From Armatimonadota bacterium (lineage in GTDB: Bacteria > Armatimonadota > Armatimonadia > Armatimonadales > Armatimonadaceae), in assembly GCA_030833025.1 (NCBI GenBank), contig JAURHZ010000081.1:1-9161 (forward strand): DNA of 9,161 nucleotides. The letters are read 5' to 3'. Within the stretch, counting starts at the first letter, position 1, and every line of letters begins with the position of its first letter. Below the pieces are notes generated by a model. It saw only the letters and a list, made by a program, of their open reading frames with translations. It was not told where the DNA came from and searched no databases. A program made the translations under genes and the position numbers. Of this stretch, positions 1 through 6,537 are shown one piece after another.

Positions 1-244
1 TGATGGCACCAAGGGAATCGATACGTTCCCGCTCCTGATCGTTGACTTCACTCTTCCAGTACTCGCGAAGAGTCCGATACTCAGTGAGGAGCATGACGGT
101 ATCCCGTAAATGTCTGCACCTAGGACAGCGAAACTCGATCCGAACACTCGGTTCATCTAAATAGCGCGGGATACGCTGCGTGTAGCGAATAGACTTCCGG
201 GTTTGCTTTTGCCCACATGGGCAAGTAATCGATGGAACTTCCAC
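1..244 (-). CDS. Small zinc-ribbon protein, partial (C-terminus beyond window edge)
   Basis: The frame is open from a GTG at 242-244 to the left edge, giving 81 visible codons. No other ATG, GTG or TTG lies between this GTG and the upstream in-frame stop, so the GTG is the only plausible start; no clear Shine-Dalgarno precedes it. The product has a Cys8-Pro-Cys10-Gly motif and a Cys40-Pro-Arg-Cys43 motif about 30 residues apart, consistent with one bound zinc ion. A charged, probably helical stretch follows from about residue 50 (LLTEYRTLREYW and beyond). The first cysteine pair has one residue between its members instead of the usual two. The CPxC-rich start recalls the CpXC family of putative zinc-binding proteins, but that is a weak match by eye. 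It begins 25 bases after the anti-sigma-like gene stops and is probably co-transcribed with it. Function unknown. Confidence 0.6.
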   Translation of the reverse strand, partial: MEVPSITCPCGQKQTRKSIRYTQRIPRYLDEPSVRIEFRCPRCRHLRDTVMLLTEYRTLREYWKSEVNDQERERIDSLGAI

Positions 245-269
245 TACGACAAGTCTACGGCAAGAATGA

Positions 270-1169
270 TTATTTGCCGCCCGTAACTACGGGAGCATTT
301 ACAACATTGATCCTCGAAGAGTCACCGACTGGCTGCACTCCCTGCGTAACAGTAGATCTGAATGCATCAGATTGTTGATTCAGCTGAGACTGGAAACTTG
401 CACGGAGGTCATCTCGCTCCGCTTCTTCATCCGTTGATGCCAGAACAAGCGATGCCTTCCCTGGAGAAGACACTCGTGTGCTCGCTGGTACCTGTACATT
501 GATGTTTTGGGCTGTCGATGTGATGATCTCAGGAACCCGTGAAGCACTTTGCATTGCAATGGCTATTTCCGAAGTCTTGACTTCTGGAGCAATGCTCTGA
601 GGCTTCTGCAGAATAGTAACAGCTGGCTCAGAATCCGCTACCGGGTTTCCCGATGTGATTTCATATGCAAGCTTGACATTTTGACGTGCCTGTTTCACCA
701 TTTCCGATGGCGTAACCGAGTTGGTAGCCACGTTTCTTTGAGGACTTACATTTACAGAAGGAACACGCTTGATGTTCTTGTTGTCACTTTGTGTCGGAGC
801 ACTCACAACCAATGGGTTATTCACCGGCTGAGATGTGGCATCAACACGTGCAACTTTGGCGACATCACCTAGTCCTGAAATCAACCATCCAGCCGCGGCA
901 ACAAGCCCGAGCGCTGGTACGAAAACTGCTGGCTTAGCGAAAAGCTTTTGCCATGTGGACTGCTTCGCAAAAGTCATCGATGCGATTCTGTCAGTGAGCT
1001 CAACAGGAGGCAATTGCACCGGTGGACGCCCTGTAGTTGCGATAAGAGAAACCAAAGCGATGTGCTGTGAACACGCAGCGCATGACTGAAGATGTTCTTC
1101 AACATCTACTGGATACCGAGCACCATTCCGGATACTGGCTTCTGCGATTTCTTGGACGTGCTCACACAT
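270..1169 (-). CDS. Anti-sigma factor-like membrane protein with N-terminal zinc motif
   Basis: A 299-residue protein. The N-terminus carries His26-x3-Cys30-x2-Cys33 (HLQSCAAC) with Cys2 and His4 upstream, the ligand pattern of the zinc-binding anti-sigma (ZAS) domain that holds ECF sigma factors inactive at the membrane. A single hydrophobic segment follows at about residues 81-100. The remaining 200 residues are rich in Ser, Thr, Val, Gln and Asn, look disordered, and should lie outside the cytoplasm. The ATG at 1167-1169 has a short AGGTG-like site just upstream. Family knowledge says such proteins usually sit directly after their ECF sigma gene, but no sigma gene is adjacent here: upstream is a divergent gap and another operon. 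Role as an anti-sigma or other membrane sensor is inferred from the ZAS motif plus one-span topology; the partner is unknown. Confidence 0.7.
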   Translation of the reverse strand: MCEHVQEIAEASIRNGARYPVDVEEHLQSCAACSQHIALVSLIATTGRPPVQLPPVELTDRIASMTFAKQSTWQKLFAKPAVFVPALGLVAAAGWLISGLGDVAKVARVDATSQPVNNPLVVSAPTQSDNKNIKRVPSVNVSPQRNVATNSVTPSEMVKQARQNVKLAYEITSGNPVADSEPAVTILQKPQSIAPEVKTSEIAIAMQSASRVPEIITSTAQNINVQVPASTRVSSPGKASLVLASTDEEAERDDLRASFQSQLNQQSDAFRSTVTQGVQPVGDSSRINVVNAPVVTGGK

Positions 1170-1283
1170 ACACCTATAGATGGTTGGATGGTCTCAAGGT
1201 TTCACGATTTTCGACGAAAGTGAGCAGGTAGTATTACTGTAGTTAGGTACTTCAAATCAAGGATTGCGTGGTACAAAGTATCT
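1170..1283. promoter_or_regulatory. Divergent intergenic region with short palindromes
   Basis: These 114 bases separate the leftward anti-sigma-like gene from the rightward mnmE operon, so promoters for both should lie here. Two short symmetrical sites are visible: TTTCG-a-CGAAA at 1209-1219 and AGTA-t-TACT at 1230-1238. I found no convincing sigma-70 -35/-10 pair on either strand. The palindromes may be operator sites or chance. Confidence 0.3.
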
Positions 1284-1541
1284 ATGAGTAATAATGATCC
1301 AGTGAAGTCCGGCTTAAACCTGCCAAAGTTTAATTCGACTGGAACAGATGACACTTCGACGGAAATCATCACTCCCAAAATTGACAAAGCTACTTTCGGC
1401 AGGCGTGTTGTTTTAATCTCTCTGCTTGCTATCACGGTTGTTGGGATGCTCATTGCGGCTCTTGTAAGAACCCCTATTGGCGATGTATTGCGCTCTGGTA
1501 GCGATGGTAAGTTTGCTGCTCCTGAGCATCGTATCGACTAG
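1284..1541 (+). CDS. Small single-span membrane protein, unknown function
   Basis: An 85-residue protein that I do not recognise. Residues 1-39 are polar and rich in Asn, Ser, Thr and Asp. Arg40-Arg41 then precedes one strong transmembrane helix at about 42-61, followed by a short tail of about 24 residues. Positive residues before the helix suggest the N-terminus is cytoplasmic. The ATG lacks a clear Shine-Dalgarno. The gene belongs to the mnmE operon: its stop lies 5 bases before the next ATG, and that gene's AGGA ribosome site overlaps the TAG stop. The opposite strand has an open frame over the same bases, but only this strand gives a gene-like arrangement. Confidence 0.65.
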   Translation: MSNNDPVKSGLNLPKFNSTGTDDTSTEIITPKIDKATFGRRVVLISLLAITVVGMLIAALVRTPIGDVLRSGSDGKFAAPEHRID

Positions 1542-1546
1542 GAAAC

Positions 1547-1972
1547 ATGTCGAGCGAGCGACGATTGTGCCCGGCATGCGGTGCCAACAATTTCTCTACA
1601 CAGCAGAATTGCTGGAGCTGTAACGCTCCTCTCACATCGGTCAAGGCCCAAGGAAGCATAGATACTATTGCCGATGACCCAATGGTCGTTCCGGCAATAG
1701 CGGTTGTCATCCTATCAATACTAGCTCCATTCATTTCGCTTTGTGCGGGGCTGGTTTTTCTGATGATGTCCGGACGTCGCAATGCAACGCTTGGCTGGTG
1801 GAATGTCATCGCAGGTGTGCTTGGCACCATCTTTCACATCGTCGCTTTAGCCTTTCTAATTCCAAGCGTATCGAGCGGTGTTCTTACGAAAACTCTTTCT
1901 GGCTTGGCACAACAACGACAACAAAATGATCTCAACCAAAGCCAGAACATCCTGAACGGCCAAGATCAGTGA
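1547..1972 (+). CDS. Zinc-ribbon membrane protein, unknown function
   Basis: A 141-residue protein. The N-terminus has two paired-cysteine knuckles, Cys8-x2-Cys11 and Cys22-x2-Cys25 (CPACG and CWSC), typical of a short cytoplasmic zinc ribbon. A long hydrophobic stretch follows at about 47-74, then a second at about 85-106, separated by a short Gly/Arg/Asn loop with a Gly-Trp-Trp. The tail is rich in Gln and Asn. This layout resembles small zinc-ribbon plus DUF4190-like membrane proteins, but I cannot assign a family securely. An AGGA site sits 4 bases before the ATG and overlaps the stop of the upstream gene. Its own TGA overlaps the GTG start of mnmE (GTGA), so the three genes are likely translated in a coupled way. 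Confidence 0.7.
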   Translation: MSSERRLCPACGANNFSTQQNCWSCNAPLTSVKAQGSIDTIADDPMVVPAIAVVILSILAPFISLCAGLVFLMMSGRRNATLGWWNVIAGVLGTIFHIVALAFLIPSVSSGVLTKTLSGLAQQRQQNDLNQSQNILNGQDQ

Positions 1973-3300
1973 ACGACACGATTGCAGCACTCGCATCAGG
2001 ACGCATCCCAGCCGGCGTGGCGATCATCCGAGTTAGCGGGCCAAATGCATTTCTTGTTGTCGACAAGATAACAGCTGTTAGCTGTGCGTCTCAGCATCCG
2101 TCGTCGGCCCGCATAGCCAAGTTGTACACCTTGGCAGACCGCACTGTTGTGGATGAGGCTTTACGTGTTGTGTTTATGGCGCCGCGAAGTTTCACCGGCG
2201 AGGATGTTGTAGAGCTCCATGTTCATGGAGGTTTGGTTGTCATCGATGAAGTACTTGAACTTCTTTACTCCGCTGGAGCACGACCGGCCAATCCTGGAGA
2301 GTTTTCCGAGCGAGCATTCCTTAATGGCAAATTAGACCTAACCCAAGCAGAGGCGATCGCAGATATCATTGCCGCCCCGACACGAAGTGCTCGACAACTT
2401 GCGGCGGCTCAGCTTGGCGGAACGCTAACAAGCAAAGTTAATTCTGTTGAGCAACAAATACAAAGTGCCCGCGTTCTTGTTGAGGCATCGATTGATTTTC
2501 CAGAGGATGTCGGTGATGTGGATGACCTTGCACTCGGGAGGATAGTCAAGAGTGCTTTGGCCGACTTGGAAGAACTTCAAAGAACCGCGCGACGTGGGCA
2601 TCTAGTTCGTAACGGTGCAAGTGTGGTGCTCGTTGGTGCCCCAAATGTCGGTAAGTCATCGCTCCTAAACGCCATTGCAGGTCGGGACAGAGCTATTGTG
2701 TCCCCCATTGCAGGTACAACGCGCGACACCATCGATGTTCACTTGGATCTTGGCGGCATTCCGATTACGCTAACAGACACTGCTGGTTTACGGGATTCCG
2801 CTGATGAAATTGAGCAGATTGGCATTGACCGGACCCATAATTCGGTTCGCGACGCAGATATTGTATTAGCGCTGTCAAGCGATGACACTCCGCCAATATG
2901 CCTTCCTGATGTCAACCTTGATAGCCAGATCATTCGGGTGCATACAAAATCAGATTTATCCAGTGTAAACGCCCCCCGCCCGGATACGCATTTCATCAGT
3001 GCAGTTACAGGTGAAGGGATTGATAGCCTGATTCAGGGTATCGTTTCGCGTTTACTTGATGAAAATGGTGGTACAAGCTCCGACAGTTTGATTGCAATCA
3101 ACGCCCGTCATGCGGCATTGATTACGCTGGCTATCGAAGCATTGAACCGTGTCCTACTTGCTAGTGCTGCGCGGATACCTGCGGATCTCATCGCCGTCGA
3201 GCTACACGATGCTGCCTTTCAATTAGCAAGCATCAGCGGCCGCAATGTTATCGAGGCGATGCACAGAGAAATCTTCAGCCGCTTTTGCATCGGCAAGTAG
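1969..3300 (+). CDS. mnmE: tRNA uridine-5-carboxymethylaminomethyl modification GTPase MnmE (TrmE)
   Basis: MnmE works with MnmG to modify the wobble uridine (U34) of certain tRNAs in the cytoplasm, using GTP and a folate-derived one-carbon unit. The product has 443 residues, close to the family's usual 450-460. The N-terminal folate-binding domain begins with the typical DTIAALASG...AGVAIIRVSG. The GTPase domain sits inside a helical domain: P-loop GAPNVGKS at 223-230, GTTRD at 249-253, DTAG at 270-273 and TKSD at 326-329, the last in place of the usual NKxD. The C-terminus ends in the invariant Cys-Ile-Gly-Lys with catalytic Cys440. The GTG at 1969 overlaps the previous stop by 4 bases and gives the expected N-terminus. 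The end faces an SDR gene with only 2 bases between the two stop codons. The mnmG partner is not in the window. Confidence 0.97.
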   Translation: MNDTIAALASGRIPAGVAIIRVSGPNAFLVVDKITAVSCASQHPSSARIAKLYTLADRTVVDEALRVVFMAPRSFTGEDVVELHVHGGLVVIDEVLELLYSAGARPANPGEFSERAFLNGKLDLTQAEAIADIIAAPTRSARQLAAAQLGGTLTSKVNSVEQQIQSARVLVEASIDFPEDVGDVDDLALGRIVKSALADLEELQRTARRGHLVRNGASVVLVGAPNVGKSSLLNAIAGRDRAIVSPIAGTTRDTIDVHLDLGGIPITLTDTAGLRDSADEIEQIGIDRTHNSVRDADIVLALSSDDTPPICLPDVNLDSQIIRVHTKSDLSSVNAPRPDTHFISAVTGEGIDSLIQGIVSRLLDENGGTSSDSLIAINARHAALITLAIEALNRVLLASAARIPADLIAVELHDAAFQLASISGRNVIEAMHREIFSRFCIGK

Positions 3301-3302
3301 AA

Positions 3303-4091
3303 CTACGTCGAAAACGTCTCCCGCGCGCCATCGACCCGAATGGTCTGCCCGGAAACATACCGGCTTTCGTCAGACAGAAGAAACGCAACGACATCGGCAA
3401 TGTCATCAGGTTTCCCATAACGTGCCAATGGAGCGCTTTCATCGAGGTCACTCGCATCCATTACCCTTGTTGCGGCAAAGCGCGCCGTCTTTGTAGGTCC
3501 GGGACTGACTGCATTGACCCGGATACCGTTCGGACGAAGCTGTGTTGCTAACGAGCGAGAGTATTGGACAACCCCAGCTTTTGCAACGGAGTATATAACG
3601 CCATTGTCAACACCGAGGTGAGCAGCACTGGATGCAATATTGACGATTGAGCCACGATTGTTCAGAATCATCCCAGGCACAAAATACTTGCAAACCCAAA
3701 TGAGTCCTAAGAGGTTGCGATCTAGCATCGCGCGTACATCAACCGGAGGAATCCCAATCGCATCATTGGGTACAGGCTTCCCACCAGCGGCAGCGATGTC
3801 ACCTCCGGCGGCATTGACCAAACACGTAACAGGTCCCACCTCGGCATTGATGGTCTCCACCCAGCTGGCGACGAGTGCTTCATCGGCGATATTTCCCGTC
3901 ACCGCAAACACCGCACCGCTTTTGCGTACACTGTCGCCTAGGTCTGCATACTCACCGAACTCGGCAGGGGCTTCCCATGAAATATCGTGGAGAATTACGC
4001 GTGCTCCGAGCCCAGCTAAACGCCGGGCCATTGCATTTCCGAGTCCCCGGCCGGAGCCAGTGATGAGAACTGTTTCGTTACTGAGATCCAT
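3303..4091 (-). CDS. Short-chain dehydrogenase/reductase (SDR), FabG-like
   Basis: A classical SDR of 262 residues. The cofactor loop is TGSGRGLG with Gly12, Gly16 and Gly18. Asp36 at the end of the second strand points to NAD rather than NADP. The NAAG motif is at 93-96, and the catalytic set Asn126, Ser154, Tyr167 and Lys171 is complete, with PGP after strand six and SGQTIRVDG near the end. The stretch between NAAG and Asn126 is about 8 residues longer than in the other SDR here and is rich in Gly, Pro and Ala, perhaps a substrate loop. It is the last gene of the three-oxidoreductase operon. A strong AAGGAG site (4097-4102), 5 bases before the ATG, overlaps the stop of the dehydrogenase gene upstream. 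The substrate is unknown; a sugar, sugar acid or hydroxy acid is likely from context. Confidence 0.9.
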   Translation of the reverse strand: MDLSNETVLITGSGRGLGNAMARRLAGLGARVILHDISWEAPAEFGEYADLGDSVRKSGAVFAVTGNIADEALVASWVETINAEVGPVTCLVNAAGGDIAAAGGKPVPNDAIGIPPVDVRAMLDRNLLGLIWVCKYFVPGMILNNRGSIVNIASSAAHLGVDNGVIYSVAKAGVVQYSRSLATQLRPNGIRVNAVSPGPTKTARFAATRVMDASDLDESAPLARYGKPDDIADVVAFLLSDESRYVSGQTIRVDGARETFST

Positions 4092-4096
4092 GACTA

Positions 4097-4102
4097 CTCC
4101 TT
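4097..4102 (-). promoter_or_regulatory. Shine-Dalgarno site of the second SDR gene
   Basis: AAGGAG on the minus strand lies 5 bases before the ATG at 4089-4091 and overlaps the TAA stop (4101-4103) of the upstream dehydrogenase gene. It is the strongest ribosome site in the window, fixes the SDR start and implies coupled translation. Confidence 0.8.
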
Positions 4103-5126
4103 ACGGAATCAACGCAATTTTCAACCGATCTTGCGGGTTGGTAATCAGTCTCTCGAACTGTGCCATTCCCTCACTTAGCGGTGCAGAATCCGTCCATGGT
4201 TCGAAGTTTGCTTTGCCCGTGACGATAAGGTCGATCGCGGTGTTGTAGTCAGCAGCGGTATATGTGTAGCTACATTGGAGACGAATCTCGCGGCGAACTA
4301 GATGAATGAAGTCGATTTCTGTTACACCTTCATCCATACCCAGAAGCAAAATCGTTGCACCCTTTGCGGCCGTACGGCAGGCTAGCTGACGAGCGGCAGA
4401 TCGGCCTACGCAGTCGGCAATAACACTTGGTCCAAGTCCATTTGTCGCTTCGAGAATTTCGGCATCAATCGTTTCTGACCGTGGATCAAAGACCCTTGGG
4501 GCACCCAGTTTGAGCATAACCGCAGCGCGCATCGGGTTTGGCTCAACAACGCCAATAACATTCCAGCCACGTGCAACAGCGACGGCAAGGGTTGCAGCCC
4601 CGAGCGTGCCCCCGCCAAGGATGAGGACATCGGGGAATGTTCCAGCATACGCGGGAACTAATCCAAGAAGGTGGACGCCATTTGCAAGGGGTTCAATCAT
4701 GACGGCGGCTTTGTCAGACACCGAGTCAGGGATTGGGATGACGTTACGAGCTGGAACACAGACAAAATCGGCCATCGCACCATTGACTAGGTCAAGACCA
4801 ATCAAAAACCAGTCAGCGCAAACGGACTGTCGCCCAGCGAGACACATCGGACAGCGACCACAAGAAACCAAGGGGTTTACGGATACACGGGTGCCAACTA
4901 AATGCTGATTTGCCGAATCTCCAACACTCTCGACAATCCCGACAGTTTCATGCCCAAGGATGAGTCCGGGCTGACGACGTGCTTGGAGCCCAAGGTATCC
5001 ATGGATATCAGACCCACAAATGCCGGTCGCGAGAATGCGAACTCGCACTTCATGTGCCTGCGGTATTGGGTCTGGCGTTTCTTCCAACGTTAGCGTTCTT
5101 ACCGCTGAATATCTGAGTACTTTCAT
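4101..5126 (-). CDS. Zinc-dependent medium-chain alcohol/polyol dehydrogenase (sorbitol/L-idonate dehydrogenase-like)
   Basis: A 341-residue MDR-family enzyme that oxidises a secondary alcohol, typically of a polyol or sugar acid, with NAD. The N-terminal GroES-like domain has catalytic zinc ligands Cys37, His59-Glu60 and probably Glu145 (IEPLANG). The structural zinc site is Cys89, Cys92, Cys95 and Cys103 (CGRCPMC then C). The Rossmann domain begins at GGGTLG (171-176), with Glu195 at the end of the second strand favouring NAD. I chose the ATG at 5124-5126, which overlaps the upstream SDR stop as ATGA. An in-frame TTG four codons earlier (5136-5138) directly abuts a GGAGG, which is too close to be used well. 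It is the middle gene of the operon. Pairing with a gluconate 5-dehydrogenase-like SDR recalls the IdnD/IdnO pair of L-idonate catabolism, but the true substrate is unproven. Confidence 0.92.
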   Translation of the reverse strand: MKVLRYSAVRTLTLEETPDPIPQAHEVRVRILATGICGSDIHGYLGLQARRQPGLILGHETVGIVESVGDSANQHLVGTRVSVNPLVSCGRCPMCLAGRQSVCADWFLIGLDLVNGAMADFVCVPARNVIPIPDSVSDKAAVMIEPLANGVHLLGLVPAYAGTFPDVLILGGGTLGAATLAVAVARGWNVIGVVEPNPMRAAVMLKLGAPRVFDPRSETIDAEILEATNGLGPSVIADCVGRSAARQLACRTAAKGATILLLGMDEGVTEIDFIHLVRREIRLQCSYTYTAADYNTAIDLIVTGKANFEPWTDSAPLSEGMAQFERLITNPQDRLKIALIP

Positions 5127-5905
5127 TGTGCAGTCCAACCTCCATCAACCGTTAATGTCGTTCCAGTAATAAATGAACCAGCATCCGAGCAGAGCAACAA
5201 CGCAGGTGCTCCGATTTCTTCAAGATTGCCCCAGCGCGCCATCGGAATATTTCCAACAAACCGCTGGAATTGCTCTGGATCATCCATCACAACTTTGTTC
5301 ATCTCTGTCGCAAAAGGCCCTGGGCAAAGGGCGTTAACTGTCACGCCTCGCGTTGCCCATTCAACAGCCATCACTTTGCTCATATGAATAATGCCAGCTT
5401 TCGCCGCCCCATACGGTACACGGTGTCCGAAGGCGACCTGGCCAAAGATGGATCCTACATTCAATATGCGACCCCACCCGCGATGGAGCATCGGTCTCGC
5501 AAATGTCCGCGCAACCAAAAATGGCACCGTAAGGTCAGTCTGTAGAACGTAGTGCCAATCATCCTCAGTCAGATTTTCTGCAGGTCCTCGCCGATTTACT
5601 CCAGCGTTATTGATTAAAATGTCAACGTTATCGACAAGCGCGTGGGCAGAATCGTAGAGACGAGTCACGGATGCATCATCGGTAAGCTCAGCAGAAATGG
5701 TGTGCACAACACCAGGACCGCGCTTCAATAAATCTGCTTTTGCCTTGGCCAGCTGGGCTTCATCGCGAGCCGTGATGATAAGTGTTGCACCAGCATCATA
5801 GAGCGCCGCGGCAATCGCAAGTCCAAGACCCCGATTCCCCCCTGTAACCAGTGCAGTCCTTCCCTCAAGGGAAAACATTTGCAACGTTGAATTCACAGTT
5901 TTCAT
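5123..5905 (-). CDS. SDR-family oxidoreductase, gluconate 5-dehydrogenase-like
   Basis: A 260-residue classical SDR. The dinucleotide loop is TGGNRGLG with Gly22, Gly26 and Gly28. Arg47 after the second strand (ITARD) suggests NADP(H). NNAG is at 99-102, the catalytic Ser152, Tyr165 and Lys169 are present, and the end reads TGTTLTVDGGW. The general pattern is that of 2-dehydro-3-deoxygluconate/gluconate 5-dehydrogenase-type SDRs, which interconvert keto and hydroxy sugar acids. One oddity: the position normally held by the catalytic Asn (xNLT) is Asp124 (TDLTVPF); the codon on the minus strand is clearly GAC. It is the first gene of the leftward operon and its TGA overlaps the next ATG. The ATG at 5903-5905 has only a weak GGATGG site; a second ATG at codon 10 is possible. 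Confidence 0.9.
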   Translation of the reverse strand: MKTVNSTLQMFSLEGRTALVTGGNRGLGLAIAAALYDAGATLIITARDEAQLAKAKADLLKRGPGVVHTISAELTDDASVTRLYDSAHALVDNVDILINNAGVNRRGPAENLTEDDWHYVLQTDLTVPFLVARTFARPMLHRGWGRILNVGSIFGQVAFGHRVPYGAAKAGIIHMSKVMAVEWATRGVTVNALCPGPFATEMNKVVMDDPEQFQRFVGNIPMARWGNLEEIGAPALLLCSDAGSFITGTTLTVDGGWTAQ

Positions 5906-5937
5906 GTTACGCCATCCGATCCTTAGGTTCGACTCGC

Positions 5938-5985
5938 GGTATGAGATTTACCAAGATGAATCCGATCGTAAATCGGGTGTACGAT
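5938..5985. promoter_or_regulatory. Nested inverted repeats in the divergent control region (candidate operators)
   Basis: The 87-base gap between the divergent oxidoreductase operon and the DUF1854-GH43 pair holds several perfect inverted repeats. GATTTAC (5945-5951) pairs with GTAAATC (5968-5974), with centres 23 bases apart. CCGAT (5962-5966) pairs with ATCGG (5972-5976). ATCGTA (5965-5970) pairs with TACGAT (5980-5985). GGTA (5938-5941) pairs with TACC (5949-5952). A further CCGAT lies at 5916-5920. This density in a shared promoter region suggests binding of a dimeric regulator that controls both directions. No convincing -35/-10 pair was found and no regulator gene is next to it. Confidence 0.45.
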
Positions 5986-5992
5986 AGGTTAT

Positions 5993-6529
5993 ATGACACC
6001 TACGGTAGCCACAGACCCACGCATTGATGTCGTCTTGCTAAATCCAAGCTGCGTTAACTTTTTCCACACACATGGAAACGCCTTGCGGGTTACGATTGAT
6101 GACCCGGCTTGTGGTCCTGGGAAGACTGTTCTAAGGTGCCAGGTCGCATGTGCATTTCCCTGGCGTTTTTCCGATCGATGGATTGGAATACGGGATGAGC
6201 GTGACAAGGATTTGGGGATGTTAGAAACGACTGATGGCATGGCTTCAGATTCGCTGGATGTCCTGCGAGTGGAGCTTGATCGACGGTATTTCATCCCAAC
6301 AGTCACTTCCGTAAATAAAGCTAAGAAGGAATACGAAACGGTTACCTGGGATGTACAGACGGACCGCGGGCCACGAACATACCACGTACACCAACTTCGC
6401 GAAAATGTGCATCAGCTGGATGATGGCCGGATCGTTATCACTGACCGACACGGAAGCCGCTTCGCATTTGCATCCCTTGCCGATGCAGACAAAGAATCGC
6501 GTGTCATTCTCGAGCGTGTGCTGGGATAG
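5993..6529 (+). CDS. DUF1854 domain protein
   Basis: A 178-residue soluble protein without signal peptide or membrane segment. The DUF1854 signature is visible in order: an aromatic-rich FPWRFSDRWIGI at about 54-65, a helix with RRYFIP at 97-102, TDRGPRTYHV at 123-132, ENVHQLDDGRIVITDRHGSR at 137-156, and a final helix SRVILERVL. DUF1854 proteins have no established biochemical role; family knowledge places many of them in cyanophycin gene clusters, often near an ABC-type ATPase. Here the gene instead heads a two-gene unit with a GH43-like protein. The first 45 residues, with several cysteines (Cys20, Cys40, Cys48, Cys52), are less typical. A GATAGG site lies 4 bases before the ATG. Family call is from motif memory and is fairly secure; function is unknown. 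Confidence 0.8.
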   Translation: MTPTVATDPRIDVVLLNPSCVNFFHTHGNALRVTIDDPACGPGKTVLRCQVACAFPWRFSDRWIGIRDERDKDLGMLETTDGMASDSLDVLRVELDRRYFIPTVTSVNKAKKEYETVTWDVQTDRGPRTYHVHQLRENVHQLDDGRIVITDRHGSRFAFASLADADKESRVILERVLG

Positions 6530-6537
6530 GTAATCTT

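Noticed and set aside
549..1089. Two overlapping plus-strand open frames opposite the anti-sigma-like gene
   Set aside because: Their products have no recognisable motifs, and the minus-strand gene has a coherent zinc motif, membrane helix and start.
1474..1830. 118-codon minus-strand open frame
   Set aside because: It runs across the junction of two well-spaced plus-strand operon genes and has no family features.
3296..3305. GTAG-aa-CTAC symmetry where mnmE and the SDR gene meet
   Set aside because: It arises from two facing TAG stops with 2 bases between them; the loop is too small for a hairpin.
3640..4248. 202-codon open frame on the plus strand
   Set aside because: It lies opposite the second SDR and the end of the dehydrogenase gene, has a Ser/Arg/Pro-rich low-information product, and both opposing genes have clear family motifs.
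4510..4908. 132-codon plus-strand open frame opposite the dehydrogenase
   Set aside because: It is the antisense of a gene with complete zinc sites and a Rossmann motif, and its product resembles no family.
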